NCBI GenBank assembly: GCA_015061915.1 | Contig: SUVR01000002.1 | Coordinates: 124,670 to 188,669, forward strand | Reading direction: 5' to 3' | From: Lentisphaerota bacterium | GTDB lineage: Bacteria; Verrucomicrobiota; Lentisphaeria; Victivallales; UBA1829 | DNA length: 64,000 nt | Part shown: one piece after another, positions 33,286 to 42,538 of the stretch | Layout of the letters: the number at the start of each line of letters is the position of its first letter | How positions within the stretch are numbered: the first letter of the stretch is position 1 | Translations under genes and position numbers: made by a program | The notes under the pieces: generated by a model | Database searches by the model: none | Told to the model about the DNA's origin: nothing | The model's input: only the letters and a program-made list of their open reading frames with translations

Positions 33286-33717
33286 TTACCGGATCTTTTC
33301 CACATTCTGACGCATCTCTTTCGGGACCGGATGGGTGCCGTCCGTGGCACTGAGACGAAGCCGCCAGGGGAAGTCTTCCCCGGTCATTCTGCCGGTTCCG
33401 AACAATTCCAACTGTGCATTGGTCGCAACCCGCCAGGTCATCCGGATCTGACCGTATTTTTTACCGAAATATTTAATCTTCACATCCGGCTGGGTGGTAC
33501 GGATCAATTTTTTCTGCTCCGGCTTCAAGGGCAGTTTTTTGGATTTTGAAACAAAATTGCGGGCATGAGCGGTAAGGACTCTCAGTTCGGCAGGGGAAAG
33601 CATATCGCTCTGCTGCGGCTGAAAATTATAGTCCGGTATAAAGTTCTTATCGGAACTGCAGCCGCCCGCGGACAGCAGCAGAAACACTGCAAAGAAAGCG
33701 ATCACGATTTTTTCCAT
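33286..33717 (-). CDS. Small lipoprotein of unknown function
   Basis: 143 residues. The signal MEKIVIAFFAVFLLLSAGGC gives a lipidated Cys20. The mature part is basic and has a beta-rich section (IKYFGKKYGQIRMTWRVATNAQLELFG) ending in a short tail. No family recognised. It lies 29 bp behind the second nucleotidase-like gene with a TTGAGGAG site, so probably belongs to that operon. Confidence 0.72.
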   Translation of the reverse strand: MEKIVIAFFAVFLLLSAGGCSSDKNFIPDYNFQPQQSDMLSPAELRVLTAHARNFVSKSKKLPLKPEQKKLIRTTQPDVKIKYFGKKYGQIRMTWRVATNAQLELFGTGRMTGEDFPWRLRLSATDGTHPVPKEMRQNVEKIR

Positions 33718-33746
33718 AGCAAAAAACTCCTCAAGTTATAACATTA

Positions 33747-35168
33747 TCATTTTACTTTAGCACCGGAAAGGATCTTTGTCAAATCCGGATCTTTCAGAAT
33801 TTTCCGGAAAGCATCACGGACCGTCAGGGGCAGATCCCGGCGTTTTACCGTTCCGGATTCTGCAATCGATTTGAGAACGGGAAATCTTCCGCCTGCCCCA
33901 CTGACAGCATAGGAACCGAACGCAACTGTATATATATCCTTTTTCTCCGAACAGTTGCGATACAGGGCGAGCCGGGCTTTTGCAGCATGACCGGTGAGAT
34001 CCTCCTGTTCACGCACAATAGCTGCCAGTTCATCCGGCGTCACAGTCAGCACCGTGATGAAATTTTCAAAGGGGATCATACGGTAAAGGTCATACTCCCG
34101 TACAATTCCGCTCCGGGAATAGGAAGAATAGGAGGAACTGAAGGCAAGATCCGTCTTTGCATATTCAGCGATCGCCCTTGCACAAAGGGGCGCCAGCGTT
34201 CCGCAATTCTTGAGATTTTTCACCGGAGTCAGCTCAAAACCTTCCGGAAGCACCGTCAGGATATTTTCTCTGCCCGCATTGGCACGGGCAATATTTTTCT
34301 GCCATTCCGCCGGCATTGCGGCAGGTTGAAAATCCCTGATCGACACCAGTTCGGATGCGACAGAAATGGTCTTCCGTTTCCCGGTATCGACCGTAATACG
34401 GATCAAAGCGGCATCTTTTGCGTGTGCTGCGGGCTGGACTAGCCACACGCCGGGATAAATGTATTTCCCCGGAACGGTCTGGTGTGTATGACCAGCCAGC
34501 ACAAGAGAGATCTCCGGAAATTTTTTCAGCAGGGACGCCAGCGCATAGACTTTACCGCGCTCGTTCAATCTGCCGGAAGAAAATTCGCCCAGATGAATTG
34601 CCAGGATCACCAGATCCGCTTTCGCCCGGCGGATCTCCGGCATAACTCTGGCAACGCCCTGCTCCACGGAAACGACTTCAACTCCACTCAACTGCGCGGC
34701 TGCGATCCACTGAAAAAGATAAGGTGGAACGATCCCGATCACGGCGATCCGCACGCCATTCCGCTCAAAGAGAGCCCAGCCGTCCAACGGGGTATTATGC
34801 AGTGTCAGGTTGGCGCCGAGCGTTTTTACGCCGGAAAGACGGGCGAGATTGTTCTGCAGTACTGCCGTTCCGTAGTCAAAATCATGATTCCCCGGTACAA
34901 AGACATCATACTTCGCCACATTCAGGGCGTGGATCATAGAAGCGCCATGATCGAATGTTGCTTCATAGGTCCCCTGTGTCAGATCGCCGCAGTCGATGAC
35001 CAGCAGACCGGGATCAATGGATCGCTGCTGACGGATCAGGGACAGGACTTTCGGCATCTCCGGCGATCCGTGCAGATCGGTCGTCTGCAATACAGTAACA
35101 GTGCGGATCTCTGCGAAACAACAGAAAACCGCACTGAAAAAGAAGAGAATGGAGGAAATCTTCCTCAC
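33747..35168 (-). CDS. Exported 5'-nucleotidase-family phosphatase, paralogue 2
   Basis: 473 residues with a signal peptide (about 1-19). Calcineurin-like phosphoesterase domain: TTDLHGS, VIDCGDLTQG, VPGNHDFDYG, and LAGHTHQTVPG hold the two-metal site. The C-terminal 5'-nucleotidase domain carries YDLYRMIPFENFITVLTVT. It would hydrolyse nucleotides or cyclic nucleotides in the periplasm. Same length as, and clearly homologous to, the gene 10 bp upstream, so a tandem duplication. Confidence 0.88.
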   Translation of the reverse strand: MRKISSILFFFSAVFCCFAEIRTVTVLQTTDLHGSPEMPKVLSLIRQQRSIDPGLLVIDCGDLTQGTYEATFDHGASMIHALNVAKYDVFVPGNHDFDYGTAVLQNNLARLSGVKTLGANLTLHNTPLDGWALFERNGVRIAVIGIVPPYLFQWIAAAQLSGVEVVSVEQGVARVMPEIRRAKADLVILAIHLGEFSSGRLNERGKVYALASLLKKFPEISLVLAGHTHQTVPGKYIYPGVWLVQPAAHAKDAALIRITVDTGKRKTISVASELVSIRDFQPAAMPAEWQKNIARANAGRENILTVLPEGFELTPVKNLKNCGTLAPLCARAIAEYAKTDLAFSSSYSSYSRSGIVREYDLYRMIPFENFITVLTVTPDELAAIVREQEDLTGHAAKARLALYRNCSEKKDIYTVAFGSYAVSGAGGRFPVLKSIAESGTVKRRDLPLTVRDAFRKILKDPDLTKILSGAKVK

Positions 35169-35178
35169 AGGCCGGTGA

Positions 35179-36600
35179 TCACTTCACGGGATAAAGTTTC
35201 ATCAGGAACGCCCGGAGCAAACCACGCACATGGTGGTCTGTATCAACCCGGTCTTTCACGCCGTTAGCAATGATCCGGAGCTGATTGAGTGCGCCGTCAC
35301 AGCCGGTCACGTCGTAGGCATCGAACGCGATCTTCAGTGTCTGCTGTTTTCCGGGATCGGTGAATTTCTGGAACCAGAAGAATTTGGTACCGGGCGTCCT
35401 CTTTTCGATCTCCGCTTTGATCGTCTGGAACTGTTCCTGCGTAAGGGTCAGGACCGTGATATACTGATTGTTGTTGTGAAGGCGGAAGAAATCGTTTTCC
35501 GTCAAAGTGCCTTTTTTATCCCGCCAGGAGGCATAGTTGTGACAGAACACGCCGTCGCACGGAATCTGATCGGCAATCGCTTTGGCAAAGAGTTCGATCA
35601 TGCGGTCGTTGGATGCGGGATCTTTCTTCACTCTGCCCAGCACGACGCCCTCCGGCAGCTGCGCCACGGGCTTTGCCAGAAAATCTTTCGTTGCCGCCTG
35701 ATTCTTCACCCATACTTCGGGCATATCCGCTTTCGGAGCAACGCCCTTGGTGGAGAGGATCTCCGAGGTCACAGCGGTGACTTTCTTTGCTTTCGGGTCG
35801 TAGGTCAGTTTGATCTTGGCAATGCCTTTTCCGTGGGTGGGCGGCTGCACTTCCCAACAGCCGGGATGGACTTCCAGAAGCGGCACCACCCGATGCGTAT
35901 GACCCGCAAGGATAAGAGAGGCTTCCGGACAGAGTTCCTGCAAAGCGCTGCTCAGTGTGTAGGACCAATTATCGTTTCCGGTGACCGATTCCATAATGGA
36001 TTTGGCATCCAGGTGCGCAGCAACAATGACCACATCCGGCTTGGCGGTGCGGACTTCCGGCATGATCTTTTTCAGCGTATCCACCGGAGAGATGAGGCGG
36101 ATCCCGCTGTAAAGGCTGAACCCGATCCAGTTATCGTACCGGTGGCAGAGCAGTCCGATCACTGCGATCTTCAGTCCTTTGCGCTCCAGTATAGTCCAGG
36201 AACCCAAACCTTTGGAAGGTGCTTTGGCGGGATCGGCAAACTCAATATTGGCGCCCAGCACCTTACCGGAAGTAAAGAGATCGCAGTTGCGGCGGAAAGC
36301 CTTGTTGCCGATCCGGAATTCGTGATTGCCCGGCACAAAAATATCGTACTTGAACGCATTGAGACATTCGATCATGGAAGCTCCGGCATCCGTATATGCG
36401 GAGGGAGAACCGTTGGAAATATCGCCGCAATCCACGGCGATCAAATCTTTATCTGCCGTCCGCTCCTGATCGATGATCGTACCGATCTGAGCGATGGTCG
36501 CCTGTCCGTGAATATCGGTTGTGTGAAGGATCGTCAGTTCCTGTGCGGAGAGTGCAACTGCGCCCAGACACAACAGCATCGTGCAAAGTTTTTTCATCAT
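35179..36600 (-). CDS. Exported 5'-nucleotidase-family phosphatase, paralogue 1
   Basis: 473 residues with a signal peptide MMKKLCTMLLCLGAVALSAQ. Motifs TTDIHGQ, AVDCGDISNG, VPGNHEFRIG (Glu instead of Asp after NH) and LAGHTHRVVP; the C-terminal domain has ENDFFRLHNNNQYITVLTLT. Presumed periplasmic nucleotide scavenging. The 10-bp spacing to its paralogue suggests a single transcript; a TATAAT-like box lies in the 3' end of the DUF89 gene upstream. Confidence 0.88.
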   Translation of the reverse strand: MMKKLCTMLLCLGAVALSAQELTILHTTDIHGQATIAQIGTIIDQERTADKDLIAVDCGDISNGSPSAYTDAGASMIECLNAFKYDIFVPGNHEFRIGNKAFRRNCDLFTSGKVLGANIEFADPAKAPSKGLGSWTILERKGLKIAVIGLLCHRYDNWIGFSLYSGIRLISPVDTLKKIMPEVRTAKPDVVIVAAHLDAKSIMESVTGNDNWSYTLSSALQELCPEASLILAGHTHRVVPLLEVHPGCWEVQPPTHGKGIAKIKLTYDPKAKKVTAVTSEILSTKGVAPKADMPEVWVKNQAATKDFLAKPVAQLPEGVVLGRVKKDPASNDRMIELFAKAIADQIPCDGVFCHNYASWRDKKGTLTENDFFRLHNNNQYITVLTLTQEQFQTIKAEIEKRTPGTKFFWFQKFTDPGKQQTLKIAFDAYDVTGCDGALNQLRIIANGVKDRVDTDHHVRGLLRAFLMKLYPVK

Positions 36601-36645
36601 CGTTTATGTTCCCTTCTGTTATCGGTTACTTTTCTTGTAATGCTA

Positions 36646-37536
36646 TTATACACCGGGAATGGCGTTTTTCTTACAGGGATCTGCATCCTGATGGATCAAC
36701 TGAAGGGAAAGATGTTCCACGCCGAGCAATTTTTCCACCACCGGACACTTGGCACGGAAAAGAAATGCAGTATCCCGAAACCCCATACCCTCCAGCGATT
36801 CAAAATTGCCCATCCCTTTTGCGACCACGAGATCCGCTGTCCGGTATGCGTCAAGGAACTCCCTGCTGCAACATTCCAGACACACTCCTGCCGCATAATC
36901 GCCGGTATCAACGATCCTGTAAGCCTCCAATCCGGAGGCTGCGATTTCCCGGCGGGTCACATCGTTCAATACAGGATAACCGCGTACAGCCACCGTGATT
37001 TTTTCCGCATAATGTTCAAGCAGAAACCGGTCAAACACGGATTCGCCGCAATTATCCATAATGTAAAGAATATTCTCTGCACGATCCAGACGCTGTTTCA
37101 GTTTACGGACCGCCTCCGGATCCAGTTTTTCATCAAAGGAGGCAAGGACCAGCCGTTCGGCTTCCTCCAGCGTAAGATACGGATTTGTGCCGTAATCAAT
37201 GGCATTTGCTCCGATCACCAGATGAACGATCGCAGAAAACGGATCCGGCAGTGCTGCCAGTTTCGGCTGGATCCGCTCATAAAGCTGCCAGGCAAGCGCA
37301 AGCGATTTATCCTTGACTTCCTGATAAAGATCCGCCGATCCCAGTTCTTCAGAAAGGGTGTGCAGGATCTTCCGGGATTGACTGGATGGAGTCCGGGCAA
37401 AATCTGTCTGCACATATAACCGGTTCAATTTCTGCTGTATTTCCTGTCTGCGGCTTTCAGACGGCACGCAACGCTCAAGCATCACATTCACCAAACGTCC
37501 GATACAACCTTCCAGACATATCTTTTCTGTTTTCAT
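36646..37536 (-). CDS. DUF89 (ARMT1-like) damage-control phosphatase
   Basis: 296 residues from ATG 37536, chosen for a GGAG site 5 bp upstream. The N-terminus has a Cys pair (KICLEGC) as in bacterial/archaeal DUF89 subfamily I. NAIDYGTNP, ILYIMDNCGESVFDRFLLE (the metal-binding DN and E) and DLVVAKGMGNFESLEGM are family signatures. These metal-dependent phosphatases remove harmful sugar-phosphate by-products. It lies upstream of the nucleotidase pair and is divergent from greA. Confidence 0.85.
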   Translation of the reverse strand: MKTEKICLEGCIGRLVNVMLERCVPSESRRQEIQQKLNRLYVQTDFARTPSSQSRKILHTLSEELGSADLYQEVKDKSLALAWQLYERIQPKLAALPDPFSAIVHLVIGANAIDYGTNPYLTLEEAERLVLASFDEKLDPEAVRKLKQRLDRAENILYIMDNCGESVFDRFLLEHYAEKITVAVRGYPVLNDVTRREIAASGLEAYRIVDTGDYAAGVCLECCSREFLDAYRTADLVVAKGMGNFESLEGMGFRDTAFLFRAKCPVVEKLLGVEHLSLQLIHQDADPCKKNAIPGV

Positions 37537-37571
37537 TTTTTCTCCGTTTCCGCACCGCATCCGGGCACAGT

Positions 37572-37600
37572 AATATCTGTCATCTTTCCGGAAATGTCAA
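37572..37600 (-). promoter_or_regulatory. Promoter of the DUF89 gene
   Basis: Minus strand TTGACA (37595-37600), 17 bp, GATATT (37572-37577), 36 bp before the ATG. Confidence 0.55.
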
Positions 37601-37673
37601 GTTATGAGGGCGGTTTTCCGTAAAAAAATCATAAAAAAATAAAAAAACAGCAAAAAAAATCCCTGTTCTTCAT

Positions 37674-37702
37674 TTGATATTTTGAATTTTGAGCATTATA
37701 TT
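37674..37702 (+). promoter_or_regulatory. Promoter of greA
   Basis: TTGATA (37674-37679), 17 bp, TATATT (37697-37702). Confidence 0.7.
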
Positions 37703-37754
37703 ATTCAGTTGCATAGATTGCTACTTTTGACAAATTTTAAGGAGATGACAGACG

Positions 37755-39860
37755 ATGGGCATGAAAGAAACGCTGGACAAACTCATTGAAAACGCGATGA
37801 TGCCGAACAATGAGATCGCTGTGAGAGATCTTCTTGAAACGATGGACAAGATCGAAATCGGGGTCCTGAAAGAGGCTGCTCCCGCATTTGATCAACTCTG
37901 CGTTTCCTGGGAAGAAGAAATCACAAAATCGGATGACAAAGCCAATATCTGCGTCCACCTTGCTGAACTTTCCATTGTCGATACTCCCTCTTTCCGCGGT
38001 CCCCTCAATGCAGCGATCCGCAAACTTCTCCCTCCGTACCTGGCAAGCGGTACCGTGATCAAAGCCATCGGTGCCAGAGATGAAAATACTTCTGCACACG
38101 ATGCCGCACTGCGCCTGCGCAAACTGCAGCATCTCCGCTCCACGGCGCTGGTTTATCAGTGGGGCAACCGCCAGTGGAGCAAGATCCACGGGATCGACAA
38201 TGTGACCGGAACCATTGCGGTTTCCACGCTTGACAGCGGCAGCGTCTCATCCGTTCCCATTGCAAATGCGATTTTCTCCCTGCATTTCTTCAATATGACT
38301 CCGGAAATCATGAATCTGCTTTATCCCGGCAAGACCAACTACAAGTCTTCCGCCGAATACCGCAAGGTCTTTACGGACTGCACCCTCTCTGAACTTTCCG
38401 ATCAGAAACTCAAAGATGTGATCCACAGCATTATGGTCCCCACGATTATGGGCGAAGATACCTTTGAAGGCTGGTGGAAACTGGAAACGGCAAAGACCGC
38501 CGCTGCAGCCACCCGCCCCTTCTGGGAAGCACGCAGCGTGCTGGAACTTTACACGCTGATCACTGAAACGATCAAGGCAAACGGAAAAGTGGAGATCTGC
38601 GAAGAAGCCTCCCTGGTCCTGAAAAAACTCTTTGAACGCCTCCGCAAGGATATGCAGCCCAAAGATGTTGCCATGCTGACCGAATGTATTTCCGAACTTG
38701 CCGAAGCCGGCACGCCGGAAGTCATTGCAAATATGCTTGCCCCGCTCCGGGGAAAAGTCTGCTTCTGGCCGGCTGAAATTTCTGCTGAAATGCCGTTGGC
38801 TCCGCTGGAACCCTGGGGCAAACTCTCCGTTAAACTGCTTGGCGGTTTTGTAAAAGCCTCCTCCCTCCTCTATACGCAGGAGGAAATGGCACTCCTCGGT
38901 ACTCTTCTCCCCCAGAAGTGCATCAGCGTTGTGTTCGCCACCCTGCCGGAACAGATCGTGCAGGAAACGATCCTCGCGCAGAAAGCTTATTCCTGCGACC
39001 TGATCCTCTGGATCTTCAAAAACCGCAATACGCTGCCCAAAAAGATCGCAACCGAAATCGATATGGCGCGCTGTATCTCTGCGCTCTCCGCAGAAGGACT
39101 CCCGAAGGAATGGGGCGCCGCTCTCCGCGACCTCAAAAAAGCTGTTTTCAGCAAGGCCGATTTCCAGAAGTACCTGATCGAAAATGCGGATGGTGACATC
39201 CCCGGTCTCTTCGGCAGCCTTCAGCGTTACCGCAACTTCCAGCCCGGTGAACGCCAGAGTGTTATGGCGATCCTTTCCCGTCAGTCCCAGGATGTCAAAG
39301 ACTATCTGGAAAGTGGTGCCGGCAGCAAGCTGATGGGTGCAACTGCGAAGAATGTCGCAGAAGAAGCTCCGCTCACCTCCATTGCTTCCCACAAGAAACT
39401 GGCTGACGAACTGCACGATCTGATCTCGGTGCAGATTCCCGAAAACTCTGCGGCTGTTGCTCTGGCAAGAAGCTATGGCGACTTGCGCGAAAATGCCGAA
39501 TACGACGCCGCAAAAGAACGCCGCCGGTATCTCCACCGCCGCCGTGCAGAACTGGAACGGACCCTCGGTTTCATCCAGCCCACCGACTTCAAAAACGTGG
39601 AGATCAAAGATCATGCTGTCATCGGCTCTGTGGTCACGCTGACTGCTGCGGAGGGTACAGATCAGGTCTATACCCTCCTCGGTGCGTGGGACGGTGATCC
39701 GGACAAGCGCTATATCTCCTACAAGACCAAGATCGGTGAAGCTCTGCTGGATAAGAAGATCGGCGATTCTGTGGAGATCCCCGGTGCCGGTAAGTTTACC
39801 ATCAAGGCGGTCGATGCTCTGCCGGAAGATCTGCGCAAGGCTCTCGCCTGTGAAGACTGA
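37755..39860 (+). CDS. greA: Transcript cleavage factor GreA with giant N-terminal extension
   Basis: 701 residues against about 158 for typical GreA. The GreA part is the C-terminal ~155 residues. The coiled coil carries ARSYGDLRENAEYDAAKERRRY (570-591), with the acidic tip residues that reach the polymerase active site; the C-terminal domain has ISYKTKIGEALLDKKIGDSVEIPG. The first ~540 residues are mostly helical with no known domain. Long GreA forms of this size are known from Chlamydiae and relatives. It rescues backtracked RNA polymerase. An AAGGAG site is 10 bp upstream. Confidence 0.92.
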   Translation: MGMKETLDKLIENAMMPNNEIAVRDLLETMDKIEIGVLKEAAPAFDQLCVSWEEEITKSDDKANICVHLAELSIVDTPSFRGPLNAAIRKLLPPYLASGTVIKAIGARDENTSAHDAALRLRKLQHLRSTALVYQWGNRQWSKIHGIDNVTGTIAVSTLDSGSVSSVPIANAIFSLHFFNMTPEIMNLLYPGKTNYKSSAEYRKVFTDCTLSELSDQKLKDVIHSIMVPTIMGEDTFEGWWKLETAKTAAAATRPFWEARSVLELYTLITETIKANGKVEICEEASLVLKKLFERLRKDMQPKDVAMLTECISELAEAGTPEVIANMLAPLRGKVCFWPAEISAEMPLAPLEPWGKLSVKLLGGFVKASSLLYTQEEMALLGTLLPQKCISVVFATLPEQIVQETILAQKAYSCDLILWIFKNRNTLPKKIATEIDMARCISALSAEGLPKEWGAALRDLKKAVFSKADFQKYLIENADGDIPGLFGSLQRYRNFQPGERQSVMAILSRQSQDVKDYLESGAGSKLMGATAKNVAEEAPLTSIASHKKLADELHDLISVQIPENSAAVALARSYGDLRENAEYDAAKERRRYLHRRRAELERTLGFIQPTDFKNVEIKDHAVIGSVVTLTAAEGTDQVYTLLGAWDGDPDKRYISYKTKIGEALLDKKIGDSVEIPGAGKFTIKAVDALPEDLRKALACED

Positions 39861-39893
39861 GTAATACACGGAATATCCCAGTTCGATCGACTA

Positions 39894-39921
39894 CCGCTCC
39901 GGCTTTCCGGAGCGGTTTTTT
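39894..39921 (+). terminator. greA terminator
   Basis: CCGCTCCGG/CCGGAGCGG 9-bp stem, loop CTTT, then six T (39916-39921). Confidence 0.9.
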
Positions 39922-39943
39922 CTTGTAAAGGATCCCCCTGAAT

Positions 39944-42535
39944 ATGATGACTGATATTCAAGTACTGCCGGAAGGACTGCTGATTCTGACCGGCGCAGAA
40001 AACAGAACGGTCTCGCTCCGGGATCTGCTCTGCAACCGGGAACCGGTTATCAACGGGGGCAGCGGATACCTTTACTTCAGCCGTCTGGCACGGGACTTTG
40101 CCATGATCCTGATCCGGGGAGAAGAAGAACCGGATCTTTCGGCATACTCCGGCTCGCTCCCGCCGGAAATGCGCGGTGCGGTATTTGTAACGCAGGAGCT
40201 GCTGAAAACGCTGTTTCAAAAATTCTGTCAGGAGAGTGGTGGAGCGGAAGGAATCCGTGCGCTCAATCCGGCGTGGAAGGATCTGGGGAGAGTCATGTTT
40301 CATCTGGCAGAAAACAAACAGGATTCGGATGGCACAAAGCCGTTCGTCTTTCTGGCGACCTGCCAGCATAAAATCGGCGAAAACGGGCAGATCCGGCATA
40401 TCCCGCTGGGATCGGCTCTGAAGACTTGGGCAGATGCTCCGAAAACGCTTCTTTCCTATCTGGAACCGGTCAAAGCTGCATCTGCTGACTCGCCCTTGCT
40501 GAAACGGCTGCTGGATGATAAAAAAATCTTCAAGCCGACCTTTTTTTCTGCGATGGATGCCTGGGAGTTTCTGCGTGACATCGAAAAATATAAAGCTGCG
40601 GGGATCGGAGTCCGTCTTGCCGGACTTTGGAACAACGGCCGCCCCAAACGTCTGAAGGTGGATATCGGACTGGATGTCACAAAAAAGCGGGGATTGCTTA
40701 CATCGGAAAGTCTGGTCCGTTTCTCTGTTGGCGCCTCGCTGGGCGATCTGCAGCTGACCGAAGCGGAGCTGGCAGAGATCCTGCAAACGAAGGGCGGTCT
40801 GATCCGGATCAAAGGCGAATGGGTCGAAGCGGAAACCGAACGGGTCAAAGCGCTGCTGGAGCGTTGGGAAACAGCACGGCTGTTTGCAGGAAAATCAGAA
40901 CTCTCCTTCCTGCGGGCGCTGAAACTTCTTTCCGGCGCCCGGGGGCTGGACCCGGATGAACCGCCTGCTATGGCAGACGATATTTGTGCGGTCAATGCCT
41001 CACCCGCTTTCGCCGAAGCATTGTGCGAGTTGACCGATCCCGGAAAAATGCAGATTCCGTATCTGCCGGATGATCTGAACAACATTCTGCGTCCCTATCA
41101 GAAAACCGGCGTTGCGTTCCTCTGGAATATGCTCCGCGCCGGTTTCGGTGTCTGTATGGCAGACGATATGGGGCTTGGCAAGACGCTGCAAGTCATCACG
41201 GTGCTGGAACTTTTCCGGTTGAACGGAAAACTCAAAGACCTGCCGGCACTTGCGGTGGTTCCAGCTTCTCTGCTCCAGAACTGGATGGATGAATGTCAGA
41301 AATTTACGCCCGGTCTGCGGGTAGGCAATCTTCACCCCGGCGCCCTGAGCGAAGATGAAAAACTTGCTTTGGATCAGGATCCGGAAGCATATCTGCGCCA
41401 ATTCGATCTGGTCCTCATCACATACGCTCTGGTCGCCCGTCGTCCTTATCTGACAGATCTGAAATTCCCTCTGATCCTGCTGGATGAAGCGCAACAGATC
41501 AAAAATCCATCTTCCGGAGTCAGCCGTGCCGTCCGCTCTCTCCGGGGCGAGCGCCGGATCGCAATGACCGGCACGCCGGTGGAAAACTCTCTTTCCGACC
41601 TTTGGAGTATTTTCGACTTCATCTGCCCTGCCCTGCTGGGAACTCCTGCCGCCTTCCGGGCATTTGTCAAACGCATGGATGAAGTCAAACCGGTACCGGA
41701 TTACACGCCTCTGCGAAAACTGGTCCGCCCCTTCATTCTCCACCGGTTGAAGACGGATAAAACGATCATTGCCGATCTGCCGGACAAGATCGAACGGAAT
41801 GAACGGACCGCCCTGACACCATTCCAGGCGAAGTTCTATACCCGGACCGTAGACCGGATGAAGCATGATCTGGCAGCTGCGGACGAATCCCGCCGGAACG
41901 GTGTGGTCTTAAGCTATCTGCTCCAGTTCAAACAGATTTGCAATCACCCCTCCCAATTCTCCGGTAACGGGGAATTTGCCACGGAAAAAAGCGGAAAGAT
42001 GATGCGGCTGAAAGCGCTGGCTGAAACCATTGCGCAGAACGGCGAAAAAATGCTGATATTTACACAGTTCCGGGAAATGACTGATATTCTTCACGACCAA
42101 CTGACTGAAATCTTCCACCGTCCGGGGCTGATCCTGCACGGCGGAGTGCCGGTGGAACAGCGCGCCCGTCTGGTCCGGGAGTTCCAGACACCCGGCGGAC
42201 CGCCGTTCTTCGTGATCTCTCTGAAAGCCGGAGGCACCGGTTTGAACCTGACAGCCGCCACATACGTGGTTCATTTTGACCGCTGGTGGAATCCGGCAGT
42301 GGAAAATCAGGCAACGGACCGTGCGTACCGGATCGGTCAGAAGAAGGCTGTGATCGTGCATAAATTTGTCACGCCCGGCACCATTGAGGAAAAGATCGAA
42401 AAACTGATCGCCGGCAAGACTTTTCTGGCAAAATCCCTGTTGGATCAGGGGGCAGTACGGCTTCTGACAGAGATGAACAACGAAGAACTGATGAATTTTG
42501 TCAAACTGGATCTCAATGCTGTGGAGGAGGAATAA
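39944..42535 (+). CDS. SNF2-family helicase
   Basis: 863 residues. An N-terminal region of about 370 residues resembles the bacterial SNF2_assoc type. The helicase core has MADDMGLGKTLQVITVL (Walker A, about 405-420), LILLDEAQQIKNP (DEAQ at 514), AMTGTPVENSLSDLWSI, ISLKAGGTGLNLTAATYVVHFDRWWNPAVENQATDRAYRIGQ and TIEEKIEKLIAGK. It is an ATP-dependent DNA translocase that may remodel transcription or repair complexes. It begins 23 bp after the greA terminator with no obvious promoter. Its usual partner, a SWIM protein, lies convergently 3 bp beyond its stop. Confidence 0.93.
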   Translation: MMTDIQVLPEGLLILTGAENRTVSLRDLLCNREPVINGGSGYLYFSRLARDFAMILIRGEEEPDLSAYSGSLPPEMRGAVFVTQELLKTLFQKFCQESGGAEGIRALNPAWKDLGRVMFHLAENKQDSDGTKPFVFLATCQHKIGENGQIRHIPLGSALKTWADAPKTLLSYLEPVKAASADSPLLKRLLDDKKIFKPTFFSAMDAWEFLRDIEKYKAAGIGVRLAGLWNNGRPKRLKVDIGLDVTKKRGLLTSESLVRFSVGASLGDLQLTEAELAEILQTKGGLIRIKGEWVEAETERVKALLERWETARLFAGKSELSFLRALKLLSGARGLDPDEPPAMADDICAVNASPAFAEALCELTDPGKMQIPYLPDDLNNILRPYQKTGVAFLWNMLRAGFGVCMADDMGLGKTLQVITVLELFRLNGKLKDLPALAVVPASLLQNWMDECQKFTPGLRVGNLHPGALSEDEKLALDQDPEAYLRQFDLVLITYALVARRPYLTDLKFPLILLDEAQQIKNPSSGVSRAVRSLRGERRIAMTGTPVENSLSDLWSIFDFICPALLGTPAAFRAFVKRMDEVKPVPDYTPLRKLVRPFILHRLKTDKTIIADLPDKIERNERTALTPFQAKFYTRTVDRMKHDLAAADESRRNGVVLSYLLQFKQICNHPSQFSGNGEFATEKSGKMMRLKALAETIAQNGEKMLIFTQFREMTDILHDQLTEIFHRPGLILHGGVPVEQRARLVREFQTPGGPPFFVISLKAGGTGLNLTAATYVVHFDRWWNPAVENQATDRAYRIGQKKAVIVHKFVTPGTIEEKIEKLIAGKTFLAKSLLDQGAVRLLTEMNNEELMNFVKLDLNAVEEE

Positions 42536-42538
42536 AAT

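Noticed and set aside
38247-39869. 540-codon open frame on the minus strand
   Set aside because: Shadow of greA with no recognisable motif and no ribosome site.
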